DNA of 38,015 nucleotides from a virus: the IMG/VR virus record IMGVR_UViG_3300043409_001222, positions 1 through 38,015 of that record; one strand, written 5' to 3'. A model generated the notes under the pieces. That model was not told the DNA's origin. It ran no database searches and saw nothing but the letters and a program-made list of their open reading frames with translations. Shown here piece by piece: positions 21,700 through 29,981 of the stretch (positions are counted from its first letter, which is position 1; the number at the start of each line of letters is the position of its first letter). Both the position numbers and the translations under genes were made by a program.

Positions 21700-22142
21700 G
21701 TTATTTAGATGTAATATCATTGCAACGTGCAAAAGACTATCTTAGGGTAGATTTAGACTTTAATGATGACGATGTGCAAATCGAATCGATGATTAAAGCT
21801 TCTTTGCGGTTTATCGAAAAGCGAACTAATCATATAATGTTTGAACAAGACAAAACTTATATGGGTGTTTGTCAAGTTAAAGTATATGATTATCCTATTA
21901 ATTCAATCGTTACAACGCCTACACCTTTTAACGTTAATTATTCTTTGTTTAAGATATTCCCAAACGATAAAGAAGTAGTTTTGAATGTAGGTTATGGGGT
22001 TGGCGAAGTGCCTGATGATTTAATTGAAGCTGCTTTGCAAATGATACAAATATTTTATTATCAGTCAGAGAAACAAGTCAATACTACTTTGCTACCTATT
22101 TCAGTTCACGAGGTTTTGGATATTTATAAAAGATTTATGTAA
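21696..22142 (+). CDS. Head-tail connector (gp6-like)
   Basis: A 148-residue protein with the start typical of HK97 gp6 connectors: SLQRAKDYLRVDLDFNDDDV then MIKASLRFIEKRTNH. The C-terminus AALQMIQIFYYQSEKQ is also family-like. It forms a ring below the portal. The order capsid, connector, adaptor, gp10 is conserved here. Its stop overlaps the next start. Confidence 0.82.
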   Translation: MSYLDVISLQRAKDYLRVDLDFNDDDVQIESMIKASLRFIEKRTNHIMFEQDKTYMGVCQVKVYDYPINSIVTTPTPFNVNYSLFKIFPNDKEVVLNVGYGVGEVPDDLIEAALQMIQIFYYQSEKQVNTTLLPISVHEVLDIYKRFM

Positions 22143-22324
22143 TGGAAAAGATAAAAAATAATTTATGGTGTATAGTATTGTCGATGTACATATTATTCGC
22201 TTTATGGTTTGGAATAACAAGAACAATACAAGCGTATAAATGCCCTAAAATGACTAACACAGAATTATTTTTAAATACTGATAATTCATTTTTATTAAAT
22301 TTTAAAGAGTGTGAAAATGATTAG
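22142..22324 (+). CDS. Small membrane protein, 60 aa
   Basis: MEKIKNNLWCIVLSMYILFA then LWFGITRTIQAYKCPK: one hydrophobic helix (about residues 9-26) and a polar C-terminus with two Cys. An unusual insertion among neck genes. It overlaps the adaptor gene by 14 bases, so it is probably translated. Function unknown. Confidence 0.5.
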   Translation: MEKIKNNLWCIVLSMYILFALWFGITRTIQAYKCPKMTNTELFLNTDNSFLLNFKECEND

Positions 22325-22643
22325 CAGACAATACACACGTAAAATACAATTATTTAAGACTACTAGCGTTCCAGATGGTTTTGGCGGTAATACCGTTAAT
22401 GATGTTTTAATCGGTTCGTATTGGGCTGAAGTAAAGCAAAACAGCGCATTTAAAGATAACGCAATAGGTAACTCACAAATCAAAAATAACTATACTTTTA
22501 AAATTCGTGCATCTATTAATTTTGATATGGATATTTCAAATTTAAGTATTGTTTATAAAAATGCAAAGTATGTTGTTAATGATATTCGATACGATGATGA
22601 GTTATTCAGATTTATTGTAATTAGTGCTAATGGGATCAGTTAA
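22311..22643 (+). CDS. Head-tail adaptor (SPP1 gp16-like)
   Basis: A 110-residue beta-rich stopper or adaptor. Family-like features: RKIQLFKTTSVPDGFGGNTV at the front, GSYWAEVKQNSAFKD, and a final DIRYDDELFRFIVISANGI. It sits between the connector and the gp10-like gene, matching the usual order of Phage_H_T_join proteins. Confidence 0.8.
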   Translation: MKMISRQYTRKIQLFKTTSVPDGFGGNTVNDVLIGSYWAEVKQNSAFKDNAIGNSQIKNNYTFKIRASINFDMDISNLSIVYKNAKYVVNDIRYDDELFRFIVISANGIS

Positions 22644-23145
22644 AGGCATAAACGAAACAATAAAAGAAATACGTAAGTTTGGCGCAAATGCTGAAAAATT
22701 AGTAGCGTTTGAAACTGAAAATATAGCAAGACAAATTGAACTTGATGCTAAAAGATTAGCACCTAAAAACTTCGGTAAATTAGCGCAAAGTATATCGAGA
22801 AAAAAAGTAAAAGACTTACTTTATAAAGTTACGGTAAATGAGTTGTATGGTGCTTATATGGAGTTTGGAACGGGTACAAAAGTAGTTGTTCCTGCTGAGT
22901 TTAAAGATATGGCTAATAGCTTTAAAGGACAAAAAAGCGGTACATTTAAACAAGGATTAGAAGCGATTAAAGTTTGGTGTAGAGCGAAAGGAATTGATGA
23001 AAAAGCAGCCTATCCAATATTCGCAAAAATACTCGGTGCAGGAATCAATCCACAACCTTTTTTATATCCCTCATACATTAAAGGTAAACGTGACTATTTA
23101 AACAACTTAGAAAAAATATTAAAACGATTAAACAAGAAAATTTAA
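22630..23145 (+). CDS. HK97 gp10-like tail/neck protein
   Basis: The ATG at 22630 is used (MGSVKGINETIKEIRKFGAN); a TTG at 22624 is also in frame. 171 residues. The HK97 gp10 pattern is visible: DAKRLAPKNFGKLAQSISRK, then VTVNELYGAYMEFGTGTK, and a C-terminal PFLYPSYIKGKRDYL. It probably links neck and tail. The stop is inside the shared terminator at 23144-23171. Confidence 0.8.
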   Translation: MGSVKGINETIKEIRKFGANAEKLVAFETENIARQIELDAKRLAPKNFGKLAQSISRKKVKDLLYKVTVNELYGAYMEFGTGTKVVVPAEFKDMANSFKGQKSGTFKQGLEAIKVWCRAKGIDEKAAYPIFAKILGAGINPQPFLYPSYIKGKRDYLNNLEKILKRLNKKI

Positions 23146-23171
23146 GCCTTACAGATTATGTAAGGCTTTTT
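23144..23171. terminator. Bidirectional terminator between converging genes
   Basis: AAGCCTTAC (23144-23152) pairs with GTAAGGCTT (23160-23168), with T residues on the right and A residues on the left. It lies between the ends of the gp10-like gene and the antisense endonuclease, whose stop codon is in the stem. Confidence 0.7.
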
Positions 23172-23661
23172 CGTATGCTAAATGAGCATCATATTCATTT
23201 ATAAAATAACCTAAATGTTTTCTAGTGCCATTTAACCAAATTTTAGAAACCCATTTACTACTATTTTTATGCAAATTTACGCCGACATATTGGCTAGTAC
23301 TTTTGAATCTTTTTAAATTTGCGTTTTCTCTTTGAGTTACAATTTCTAAGTTTTTTAAATTATTGTTTATTTTGTTTCCGTCAATATGGTTTACAACTAA
23401 TTTATGACCACATAATTTGTGATTTAAAAATGCGATAGCCACTAGCTGATGAACTTTTATTCTCTTACAGTTTAGGTTGTATAGACCAACAACGCAATAT
23501 CCGTGAAAATCAACAGTAGGTTTTAAAATTTTCTCTTTGTTTATTCTTAAGTTAATTTTCCCTTTTACCAATCTTTGTAAACTTTTAACACGACCTAAAT
23601 TGCTTACTTGATAAATTCCTTCGTAGTTAGGAATATCTTTCCAAATTTCTATTATTTCCAT
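23149..23661 (-). CDS. Homing-type HNH endonuclease (NUMOD4-HNH-AP2)
   Basis: Antisense gene inside the late operon. The start is at 23661, because upstream residues read from the frame fall in the leader. In 170 residues: NUMOD4 motif WKDIPNYEGIYQVSNLGRVK (6-25), HNH core VNHIDGNKINNNLKNLEIVT with preceding His residues (about 100-120), and an AP2-like DNA-binding end SQYVGVNLHKNSSKWVSKIW followed by LGYFINEYDAHLAYEKA. This domain order is typical of free-standing homing endonucleases. It has its own promoter and pseudoknot leader. Confidence 0.88.
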   Translation of the reverse strand: MEIIEIWKDIPNYEGIYQVSNLGRVKSLQRLVKGKINLRINKEKILKPTVDFHGYCVVGLYNLNCKRIKVHQLVAIAFLNHKLCGHKLVVNHIDGNKINNNLKNLEIVTQRENANLKRFKSTSQYVGVNLHKNSSKWVSKIWLNGTRKHLGYFINEYDAHLAYEKALHNL

Positions 23662-23755
23662 AATACAAAAAACCCTCAAAAAAGCGATGCAAGGCACTTA
23701 AAAGAGGGAATTTTATTAAATTGTTATATCGCTTGCATTCGATACTACAAATATA
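23662..23755 (-). ncRNA. Structured leader 3: promoter plus predicted pseudoknot before the HNH homing gene
   Basis: Minus strand: -7 box TATATTTG (23755-23748), then TAGTA. A ATGCAAG (23738-23732) pairs with A' CTTGCAT (23693-23687), and B CCCTC (23708-23704) pairs with B' GAGGG (23677-23673). A T-run and then TTTTTTGTATTATG lead to the start at 23661. The order A-B-A'-B' and spacing match leaders 1 and 2. The bases after A (AACAATTTAA) resemble leader 2. Confidence 0.65.
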
Positions 23756-23789
23756 AGGATTATTTTTTAAATTAAGTATTAATTTTTAC

Positions 23790-23797
23790 TATCTTTG
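23790..23797 (+). promoter_or_regulatory. Promoter -7 box of the tail operon
   Basis: TATCTTTG ends 4 bases before the ATG at 23802, predicting a leaderless mRNA. It restores rightward transcription beyond the antisense gene. Confidence 0.6.
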
Positions 23798-23801
23798 AAC
23801 T

Positions 23802-24233
23802 ATGGCAATAAATATATCACCAGATAAATACATCCGTAAAGCGGTTCACGACCTTGTAAACGGTATTGTTGTGAACGGTAAGCAAATATTTTGTTTTGAC
23901 AGTAGGTTAGCGGGTAATAGTAAACTAACTGAGTACATTTTATTAAGTTCGCAAACAAAAGAAGTTGACAAGGCGACTAAATGCGAGTATCGTTGGGAAA
24001 CTTCGCTACTAATTGAAATATTTACAAAAACATCGAGTGCGGGTAATAGTGGTTCACGTGTTTTAGTTAATGATATAGAACAGGCTATGTTGGATTTATT
24101 AAACCCTAAAATAACGGTTCAAGGATTTGAGAATATGACACAAAACATAACATTTGAGGCTAATTTAGAAACGATAACAGATACAGAGGTTATTTTTCGT
24201 TCAATGATGAGATTAAATTTAATACTAATATAA
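23802..24233 (+). CDS. Tail terminator / completion-like protein
   Basis: A 143-residue protein: SPDKYIRKAVHDLVNGIVVN, EYRWETSLLIEIFTKTSSAG and a C-terminal beta region (TITDTEVIFRSMMRLNLILI). It occupies the slot between gp10-like and tail-tube genes, where tail terminators lie, and its size fits. The sequence itself is not diagnostic, so the function is inferred mainly from position. Confidence 0.55.
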   Translation: MAINISPDKYIRKAVHDLVNGIVVNGKQIFCFDSRLAGNSKLTEYILLSSQTKEVDKATKCEYRWETSLLIEIFTKTSSAGNSGSRVLVNDIEQAMLDLLNPKITVQGFENMTQNITFEANLETITDTEVIFRSMMRLNLILI

Positions 24234-24245
24234 AACAATACAACA

Positions 24246-24683
24246 ATGGCAAAAATTAAAGGGGAATTAGGTATTTTATACATCCACGACAATACTATTT
24301 ATCGTCCGATCGCTTGTTTAACATCAAATAGTTTTAACCCTACTGTATCGGTTATTGAATCGATGACAAAGTGCGCTCCTGGAGTAGTTGAAAAAACAGC
24401 GGGAATGTTTAATTATACATTAGAAGCAGAGGGCGAATACATCGACACTACTAGCGTTGGTGGCGAAACTACAAAAGCATCACACGATTACTTATTCACG
24501 AGAATGACTGCAAAACTTCCTGTTACTTGGAAATTAGACACAGGTGTTACAGGTGCTATCTATTACGGTACGGGTATTATTACAGATTTACCATTAGAAC
24601 AAGGGGCAGGCGATGAGTTGAGTACATTCTCTATATCTATCGAGGGTAGCGGTGCAGTAGTATTAATAGATCCAAAAGCATAA
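24246..24683 (+). CDS. Major tail tube protein (TP901-1-like)
   Basis: A 145-residue tube subunit. The N-terminal pattern LGILYIHDNTIYRPIACLTS-NSFNPTVSVIESMTK matches the TP901-1 type (short strand, ACLT-S-S, then a T-rich strand). Beta-rich throughout, ending SFSISIEGSGAVVLIDPKA. It ends 1 base into the chaperone gene (ATAATG). A second related protein occurs at 29469-29981. Confidence 0.78.
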   Translation: MAKIKGELGILYIHDNTIYRPIACLTSNSFNPTVSVIESMTKCAPGVVEKTAGMFNYTLEAEGEYIDTTSVGGETTKASHDYLFTRMTAKLPVTWKLDTGVTGAIYYGTGIITDLPLEQGAGDELSTFSISIEGSGAVVLIDPKA

Positions 24684-25021
24684 TGAGCGCATTTAAGACA
24701 ATTTTAGGAATGGATTTTCATTTTGGTATAGGTTTTTTAAGTGAATTAATCGAGGGTACGGGTTTAAAACTTGACGAACTAGGTACTCAAGATGATGTCG
24801 TACTAGTGCCTAAATTAATGTACTATTCGCATAAATACGCATTAAAAAGAAGTGGTCAAGATATTGATTTTACAATGGCTAACTTACACGATTTTATTGA
24901 TGATAATGGTGGTATAGGTGGCAAGTTTTGGATTGACTTTAAAGTAGCTTTTAACGAATCAATGTTTAAAGATGTGCCAACCGACACGAACGATAAAAAA
25001 AAAGCGAAAGCAGCGAAATAG
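24683..25021 (+). CDS. Tail assembly chaperone gpG-like
   Basis: A 112-residue product, MSAFKTILGMDFHFGIGFLS..., helical, with the acidic DDNGGIGGKFWIDFKVA region and a Lys/Ala-rich end (KKKAKAAK). Between tail tube and tape-measure genes, two overlapping frames normally make a chaperone G and a frameshifted GT. The slippery run of nine A at 24995-25003 lies close to its end. Confidence 0.75.
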   Translation: MSAFKTILGMDFHFGIGFLSELIEGTGLKLDELGTQDDVVLVPKLMYYSHKYALKRSGQDIDFTMANLHDFIDDNGGIGGKFWIDFKVAFNESMFKDVPTDTNDKKKAKAAK

Positions 25022-25362
25022 ATTTTAAAAGGGACGTTATTTCATTTGCGGTAGGCGAATTAGGAATTAAGCGATTAGTCGATGTTTATGATATGACTTT
25101 TGCAGAGTTCCAAATTCGCCTATTTGCGTATAAAAGAATGGAGTTAAGGGATTGGGAAAAGTTTAGATTAGTCGCTTATAACGCATTAATAGCACCTTAC
25201 CAAGACTATAAAAAGCTACCAAAAACAATGGATAAGTTTATGGATTTAAGCGGTGGAAATGCAAAGAAAAGCATAGGCGTAAGCGATGAGCAAAAACAAA
25301 GATTTATTGAGGCTACAAAAGAATATTTAAACAAAATTGCAAATGGCAAACTTACAAATTGA
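24683..25362 (+). CDS. Tail chaperone gpGT, made by -1 frameshift
   Basis: The -1 frame is open from 24997 to 25362. Slipping back one base in the A-run at 24995-25003 would join gpG to a 120-residue T domain (SSEIDFKRDVISFAVGELGI, ...MTFAEFQIRLFAYKRMELRD), giving about 226 residues. The same arrangement is known widely in tailed phages, where GT delivers the tape measure to the tube. A start at the ATG at 25093 alone would miss about 30 conserved-looking residues. Confidence 0.75.
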
Positions 25363-27121
25363 AATTGGTGCGGATAGTTCCGAACTAAATGCAGAAATAG
25401 CAGCAGCAGAAGCAAAGATAAAACGTTTAGGGGCGTTAAAAGTTGAACGTGTTAAACTAGGTTTAGACGTTAAAGAATTAAACGCTGATATTAACCAAGC
25501 TAAACAGCAACTTTCTTCTTTAAACAAAGCTACACAAGCGACGGGGCAAAGTTTTACGGCAATGACTCCTAAGGTAGCGAATGGTGGTAACGCATTAATG
25601 CAGTTTTCAAGGATTGCACAAGACGCTCCTTATGGTATTATCGGTATAGGTAATAACATCACTGCTACTGCTGAAAGTTTTTCGTATCTTAAACAACAAA
25701 CAGGCTCTACAGGTGGTGCTTTAAAAGCATTAGCAGGCTCGATAATGGGCACGGGAGGGATTTTACTAGCGGTGTCATTAGTAACAACCGCTTTTACTTA
25801 TATGGCTCAGAATGGTATAACGGTTAAGGACGTTTACCAACGTATGACGGGATCATTTAACGAAACTGCAAACGCTTTAGCTAATATTGCAAAAGAAGCC
25901 AATAAGTCAGCGCAAGAGGAAATTTCAACAATAAAGGCTTTAGTATCAGTTGCACAAGATGAAACGGTAAGTAAAAAAGAACGATTAATAGCGGTTCAAG
26001 AATTACAAAAGCAATACCCTGCATACTTTGGTAATTTAAATCAAGAACAGGTTTTATACGGTAATTTAAAAAGCGTTATTGATGATGTATCACAAGCATT
26101 AATTGCTAAATCGGTAGCCGAAAAAGTAGCGGGTAAAGCAGGAGATGCTCAGTACAGAATTTATGAGATAAACGCTTTGTTGATTAAGGCAAAAAAAGAA
26201 CAAATAAAACTTGAAAAGGAATACTTAAAGGCAGCTGCAAGTACAAGCGGTGCAACTGTAGAACCTGCTTTAATTGCTTATGAAAAAGCAAAAAATAGAG
26301 TTTCAGAAATTCGTGAGGAATGGATAAAAACAAGCAAAGTATTAGAACAGTATCAAAATATACTTGACAAATCTACAAAAGCAAGTATTAAATTAAGAGC
26401 TAGTCCACCACCAAAAGCAGCGAAGCCAAAAAAAGCGGCATTTGTTGGAAATACTCCACAAGTTGATCCGATTGACAATAGTTTAATAACAGCAGGATTA
26501 GCAAAAATAGAAAGTGAGCCTTTGCCTGTTAGAATACCTGTAAAACCTCTTTTGCAATTAACCGATGCAGAAAATCAATTAAACTATTTAAAATTATTAT
26601 TAGTTGAGTTTGATGCGGAAGCAAACGAGTTAATAGGTAATAGTATAGCTAATACATTTGGGAATTTAGGCGATGCAATAGGCGGAGCATTGGCAAATGG
26701 CGGGAATGTATTAAAGGCAGTAGGTCAGTCTTTGCTGTCTAGTTTAGGTGGTTTTTTATCAGATATGGGCGGTTTACTCATTAAATACGGAACTTTGGCG
26801 GTATTAAAAGGTAAATTAGATTTAGCTATATTATCGGGGGGTCCCGTTTCTATTGCAGCGGGTGTAGCAGCTATAGCGGTGGGCGTAGCATTAAAAGCAG
26901 CAGGTGGAGCAATAGGAAACGCTGCAAGAGGTGGCGGCGGTAGTCGCTCAGTATCGGGTGGCAATAGCGTATCAAGTCCTACAAGCTCTACATCATCAAG
27001 CGGTGGCGGTTTTAGCGGTGGTACGGTAGTTTTTGAGATAAGTGGTCAATCATTAATAGGCGTGTTAAGCAATACTTTGGATAAAAATAGACGTTTAGGC
27101 GGTTCGTTAGGATTGGGATAA
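25343..27121 (+). CDS. Tail tape measure protein
   Basis: Start at the ATG at 25343 (MANLQIEIGADSSELNAEIA), preferred to a TTG at 25337. 592 residues, small for the family. Helical coiled-coil regions (residues 15-60, 190-340) and hydrophobic spans near 130-155 (GTGGILLAVSLVTTAFTYMA) and 480-520 (SIAAGVAAIAVGVALKAAGG). The Gly/Ser-rich end GGGGSRSVSGGN is typical. At about 1.5 angstrom per residue a tail near 90 nm would be expected. It overlaps the GT frame by 20 bases. Confidence 0.88.
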   Translation: MANLQIEIGADSSELNAEIAAAEAKIKRLGALKVERVKLGLDVKELNADINQAKQQLSSLNKATQATGQSFTAMTPKVANGGNALMQFSRIAQDAPYGIIGIGNNITATAESFSYLKQQTGSTGGALKALAGSIMGTGGILLAVSLVTTAFTYMAQNGITVKDVYQRMTGSFNETANALANIAKEANKSAQEEISTIKALVSVAQDETVSKKERLIAVQELQKQYPAYFGNLNQEQVLYGNLKSVIDDVSQALIAKSVAEKVAGKAGDAQYRIYEINALLIKAKKEQIKLEKEYLKAAASTSGATVEPALIAYEKAKNRVSEIREEWIKTSKVLEQYQNILDKSTKASIKLRASPPPKAAKPKKAAFVGNTPQVDPIDNSLITAGLAKIESEPLPVRIPVKPLLQLTDAENQLNYLKLLLVEFDAEANELIGNSIANTFGNLGDAIGGALANGGNVLKAVGQSLLSSLGGFLSDMGGLLIKYGTLAVLKGKLDLAILSGGPVSIAAGVAAIAVGVALKAAGGAIGNAARGGGGSRSVSGGNSVSSPTSSTSSSGGGFSGGTVVFEISGQSLIGVLSNTLDKNRRLGGSLGLG

Positions 27122-27163
27122 TCGATATAAGATGCCTTACTAAATATACAACACAACTATTAA

Positions 27164-27195
27164 AAACCTAAACATTAATTTGTTTAGGTTTTTTT
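27164..27195 (+). terminator. Terminator after the tape measure
   Basis: AAACCTAAACA (27164-27174) pairs perfectly with TGTTTAGGTTT (27181-27191), followed by T to 27195. The T-run abuts the next -7 box. Confidence 0.8.
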
Positions 27196-27196
27196 G

Positions 27197-27204
27197 TATC
27201 TTTG
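27197..27204 (+). promoter_or_regulatory. Promoter -7 box before the baseplate-like gene
   Basis: TATCTTTG ends 4 bases before the ATG at 27209, immediately after a terminator. A leaderless mRNA is predicted. Confidence 0.6.
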
Positions 27205-27208
27205 AACT

Positions 27209-29449
27209 ATGGCAAAAAAAGTTATAATATCATTTACAGACAACCCTAATTTATTTGAGGGAATTAATATAATAATTAATTTTAACAGTTTACCTATTTA
27301 TTACAATAGTGGCGAGGCTGCTATTGCGGTAGAATATATTACAAACGGAACTCCCGATTTGCCACCGTCACAAATTGAACGTCAATTAACTTTAGACGCT
27401 ACTATTCAAAAAACGATAGCTTACTTTAATACTTATTATTATAATGATAATGTAGTTTATCAAAGAATAAATAATACTATTGAAGTGATCGTGAATCTTG
27501 ATAATGTTACGTTTGCGATTACAAATGTAAATAGTGATATTGTAATAACAACCGAAGACATAGACCCCGCTACAAACTTAAATTTAAGATACTTTTTTCA
27601 ATACACAAATAGCGTAAATGATTCGTTTCTTTGCCAAATATTTAAAAAAAGATATGTTGGCGAACCTTTAGAAATTAACGGAAGTGCTACTTTAGATAAA
27701 GGAAGCGTTAAAAACCATACTGACCCAATACGAGGTACAGGATTAACTATTGATTTAGAAGCAAATGTAAATCTAACTTTTGAAGATTTATATACCGAAA
27801 ATGAACAGGATTATACTGTAATATTTTACAGAAACAATAAAGTTTTGTTTCGTGGATTTTTAAAACCCGATGGAGTTTTTCAATCTTACACACGTGATGA
27901 ATGGATAATTTCTTTAGATTGTGTTGACGGTTTGGGAACTCTTGAAAACCTGTCTTTTGTTAAAGATAATGGACTTAGATACGTTGGGAAGCTAAAAGTA
28001 TTAGATGTAATTTATAATTGTTTAAAACGTACAGGAATAACAATGGCTATTAATACATCTATCAATGTAAACTATAATGGGTTTGTTGGTAATGATGTTT
28101 TAGATAATATTTATTTACTTTCAGATAGATTTTTTAAGGAAGACTCACAAGGAACAGGAGATGGTACTTTAATGAGTTGTGAGGAAGTTTTAAAAAGTGT
28201 TTTAGGCATTTTTAGAGCGTGTATAACTCAACAAGACGGCGAATGGTATATTTATAAGGCGGATGAAATCTACAATAATACAAACGTTTTATTTAATCGA
28301 TATGATGTGAATAATGCTTACGTAGGTAATAAAACAAATAATCTCTTAAAAACAATAGGCTCGCAAATCGATAATTTTTACCCTCATTTTGCAGGAGGAG
28401 ACCAAAAAATAAAAATAGAGGGTAGTATCTCGGCTTTTCGTTTAGGCTATAAATATGGCTTCTTAAATGGATTATTGCCAAATGGAAAACTAGAACGAAC
28501 AGGAACTAATTTTGACTTATGGACTGAAAACCCACCAGCAATTCCTTTTATTATTAATGACCCTCAAATACCAAGCGGTTTAATAATCAGAACGCAAGCA
28601 TTAGCTGACGGTAATTTTTTAGTACTTACATCTACGGCAATAAACGTTAATTTAGGAGATAAATTTGATTTTAAAGTAAATGCAAGCATTACAGGAGGTC
28701 GTGTATTATTTGGATTTAAAATAAGGATTGGAAGTTTTTATCTTGAAGATGATGGATTATGGAAAACTGATAGTAATTCCTTTTATAATCCTATAATTGG
28801 CGACCCATCTAGTGATTTATACATAGAGCAAAATGCAACGTTTAATATTAGTGCATCGCCCGCACCTGTTTCGGGTGATTTAATAATAGAGATATACAGA
28901 CCTGTATTTCTTATGTTGATTCCTTTTTCCACATTTAAACCAAATGCAATTATTCGGTCAGTCGATATAACTACTAATAGTGCAGAATTGAATGGTAAAG
29001 TTGGGGAATTTCACACAGTGCAAAGAGAAGCACGTGTAAGTTCAATTATAAAAGAAAATGACAATGTAATTATTGGAGACGAAACAGATAGTTTTTATAG
29101 TGGAAGTATATTTCAAAACGACCAAATTACAACTACTTCATTATGGAGCAGAAAAGGAGCGTTTGAATTATTCCCATTATTACGAATTTCAGCAGAAACA
29201 GAATTACGATTAGGACAAAAACCTTTGAAATTATTTAGCGGTTCTCTTTACGGTTACATTCCTTATTTATCAATAATTAGTATAAACAATTTGCAAGGTA
29301 AATTCATGTCAATTAAGTATGTTTACGATACGAAATCAAACAAAGTAACTTTTGATTTATTGGAACTAATTGCGGACGAAATAAGCGATATAAATTATAA
29401 ATTTACATTTGACTATGGCGAAACTGTAAAACCTACAATACAAGGATAA
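27209..29449 (+). CDS. Large tail-tip / baseplate protein
   Basis: A 746-residue, beta-rich structural protein. Notable segments: LTFEDLYTENEQDYTVIFYR (about 190-209), WIISLDCVDGLGTLENLSFV (about 232-251), and the domain around FKKRYVGEPLEINGSATLDK. The region with D-L--ED-YTV-FYRN-KVLF-G-L-PDG resembles the early part of Bacteroidota phage baseplate or hub proteins. Directly after the tape measure, this is the slot for distal-tail and hub proteins. The exact role is inferred. Confidence 0.6.
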   Translation: MAKKVIISFTDNPNLFEGINIIINFNSLPIYYNSGEAAIAVEYITNGTPDLPPSQIERQLTLDATIQKTIAYFNTYYYNDNVVYQRINNTIEVIVNLDNVTFAITNVNSDIVITTEDIDPATNLNLRYFFQYTNSVNDSFLCQIFKKRYVGEPLEINGSATLDKGSVKNHTDPIRGTGLTIDLEANVNLTFEDLYTENEQDYTVIFYRNNKVLFRGFLKPDGVFQSYTRDEWIISLDCVDGLGTLENLSFVKDNGLRYVGKLKVLDVIYNCLKRTGITMAINTSINVNYNGFVGNDVLDNIYLLSDRFFKEDSQGTGDGTLMSCEEVLKSVLGIFRACITQQDGEWYIYKADEIYNNTNVLFNRYDVNNAYVGNKTNNLLKTIGSQIDNFYPHFAGGDQKIKIEGSISAFRLGYKYGFLNGLLPNGKLERTGTNFDLWTENPPAIPFIINDPQIPSGLIIRTQALADGNFLVLTSTAINVNLGDKFDFKVNASITGGRVLFGFKIRIGSFYLEDDGLWKTDSNSFYNPIIGDPSSDLYIEQNATFNISASPAPVSGDLIIEIYRPVFLMLIPFSTFKPNAIIRSVDITTNSAELNGKVGEFHTVQREARVSSIIKENDNVIIGDETDSFYSGSIFQNDQITTTSLWSRKGAFELFPLLRISAETELRLGQKPLKLFSGSLYGYIPYLSIISINNLQGKFMSIKYVYDTKSNKVTFDLLELIADEISDINYKFTFDYGETVKPTIQG

Positions 29450-29456
29450 TTTTTTA

Positions 29457-29464
29457 TATATTTG
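29457..29464 (+). promoter_or_regulatory. Promoter -7 box before the second tail-tube-like gene
   Basis: TATATTTG ends 4 bases before the ATG at 29469. Confidence 0.55.
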
Positions 29465-29468
29465 TGAT

Positions 29469-29981
29469 ATGAATTACATAAAAGGAGAAGATAGAATTTT
29501 GTATTTTAAAATCAATGGCGATTGGTTACCTGTTGGTTGCTTGACTGAAAATTCAATTGATGAAACTAGCGAGTTTTTAGACACTACAACTAGAGATAAT
29601 CAAGGGTGGAATACTAGCAGACCTATAAACCAAAGTTATAATATTAGCTTTGCGGGTTTGCAGATAATTACAACGATGGCTGGAGGAAATTTTAATATTG
29701 CTAGTTTAGATAAACTAAGGCAATTAAAAAGAAACAAAACTCTTTTAGAATGGAAATTTCAAGGCTCTATCTATCCAATAGTAGATTATGGTAAATGTTA
29801 TATTTCTGATTTGTCAGATGCAAATGTAACAGGCGAATTAATCTCTTTTAGTGGTTCAGCAGTTGGATACGGTAAGCCATTAACTCAAAGTTTAGGAACT
29901 GTTTTATTAAACAATGGTAATCCAAATGTAATTGTAAATAGTGGAAATGAAAACGAATTAATTAGAATTAGTCAAATATGA
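29469..29981 (+). CDS. Tail-tube-like protein (second copy of fold)
   Basis: A 170-residue protein with the TP901-1-type pattern: DRILYFKINGDWLPVGCLTE, then DTTTRDNQGWNTSRPINQSY and NISFAGLQI. This is a better match to that signature than the major tail protein at 24246. It lies far downstream, next to collar and spike genes, so it may be a minor tube or tail-tip ring component. It overlaps the next gene by 4 bases. Confidence 0.65.
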   Translation: MNYIKGEDRILYFKINGDWLPVGCLTENSIDETSEFLDTTTRDNQGWNTSRPINQSYNISFAGLQIITTMAGGNFNIASLDKLRQLKRNKTLLEWKFQGSIYPIVDYGKCYISDLSDANVTGELISFSGSAVGYGKPLTQSLGTVLLNNGNPNVIVNSGNENELIRISQI

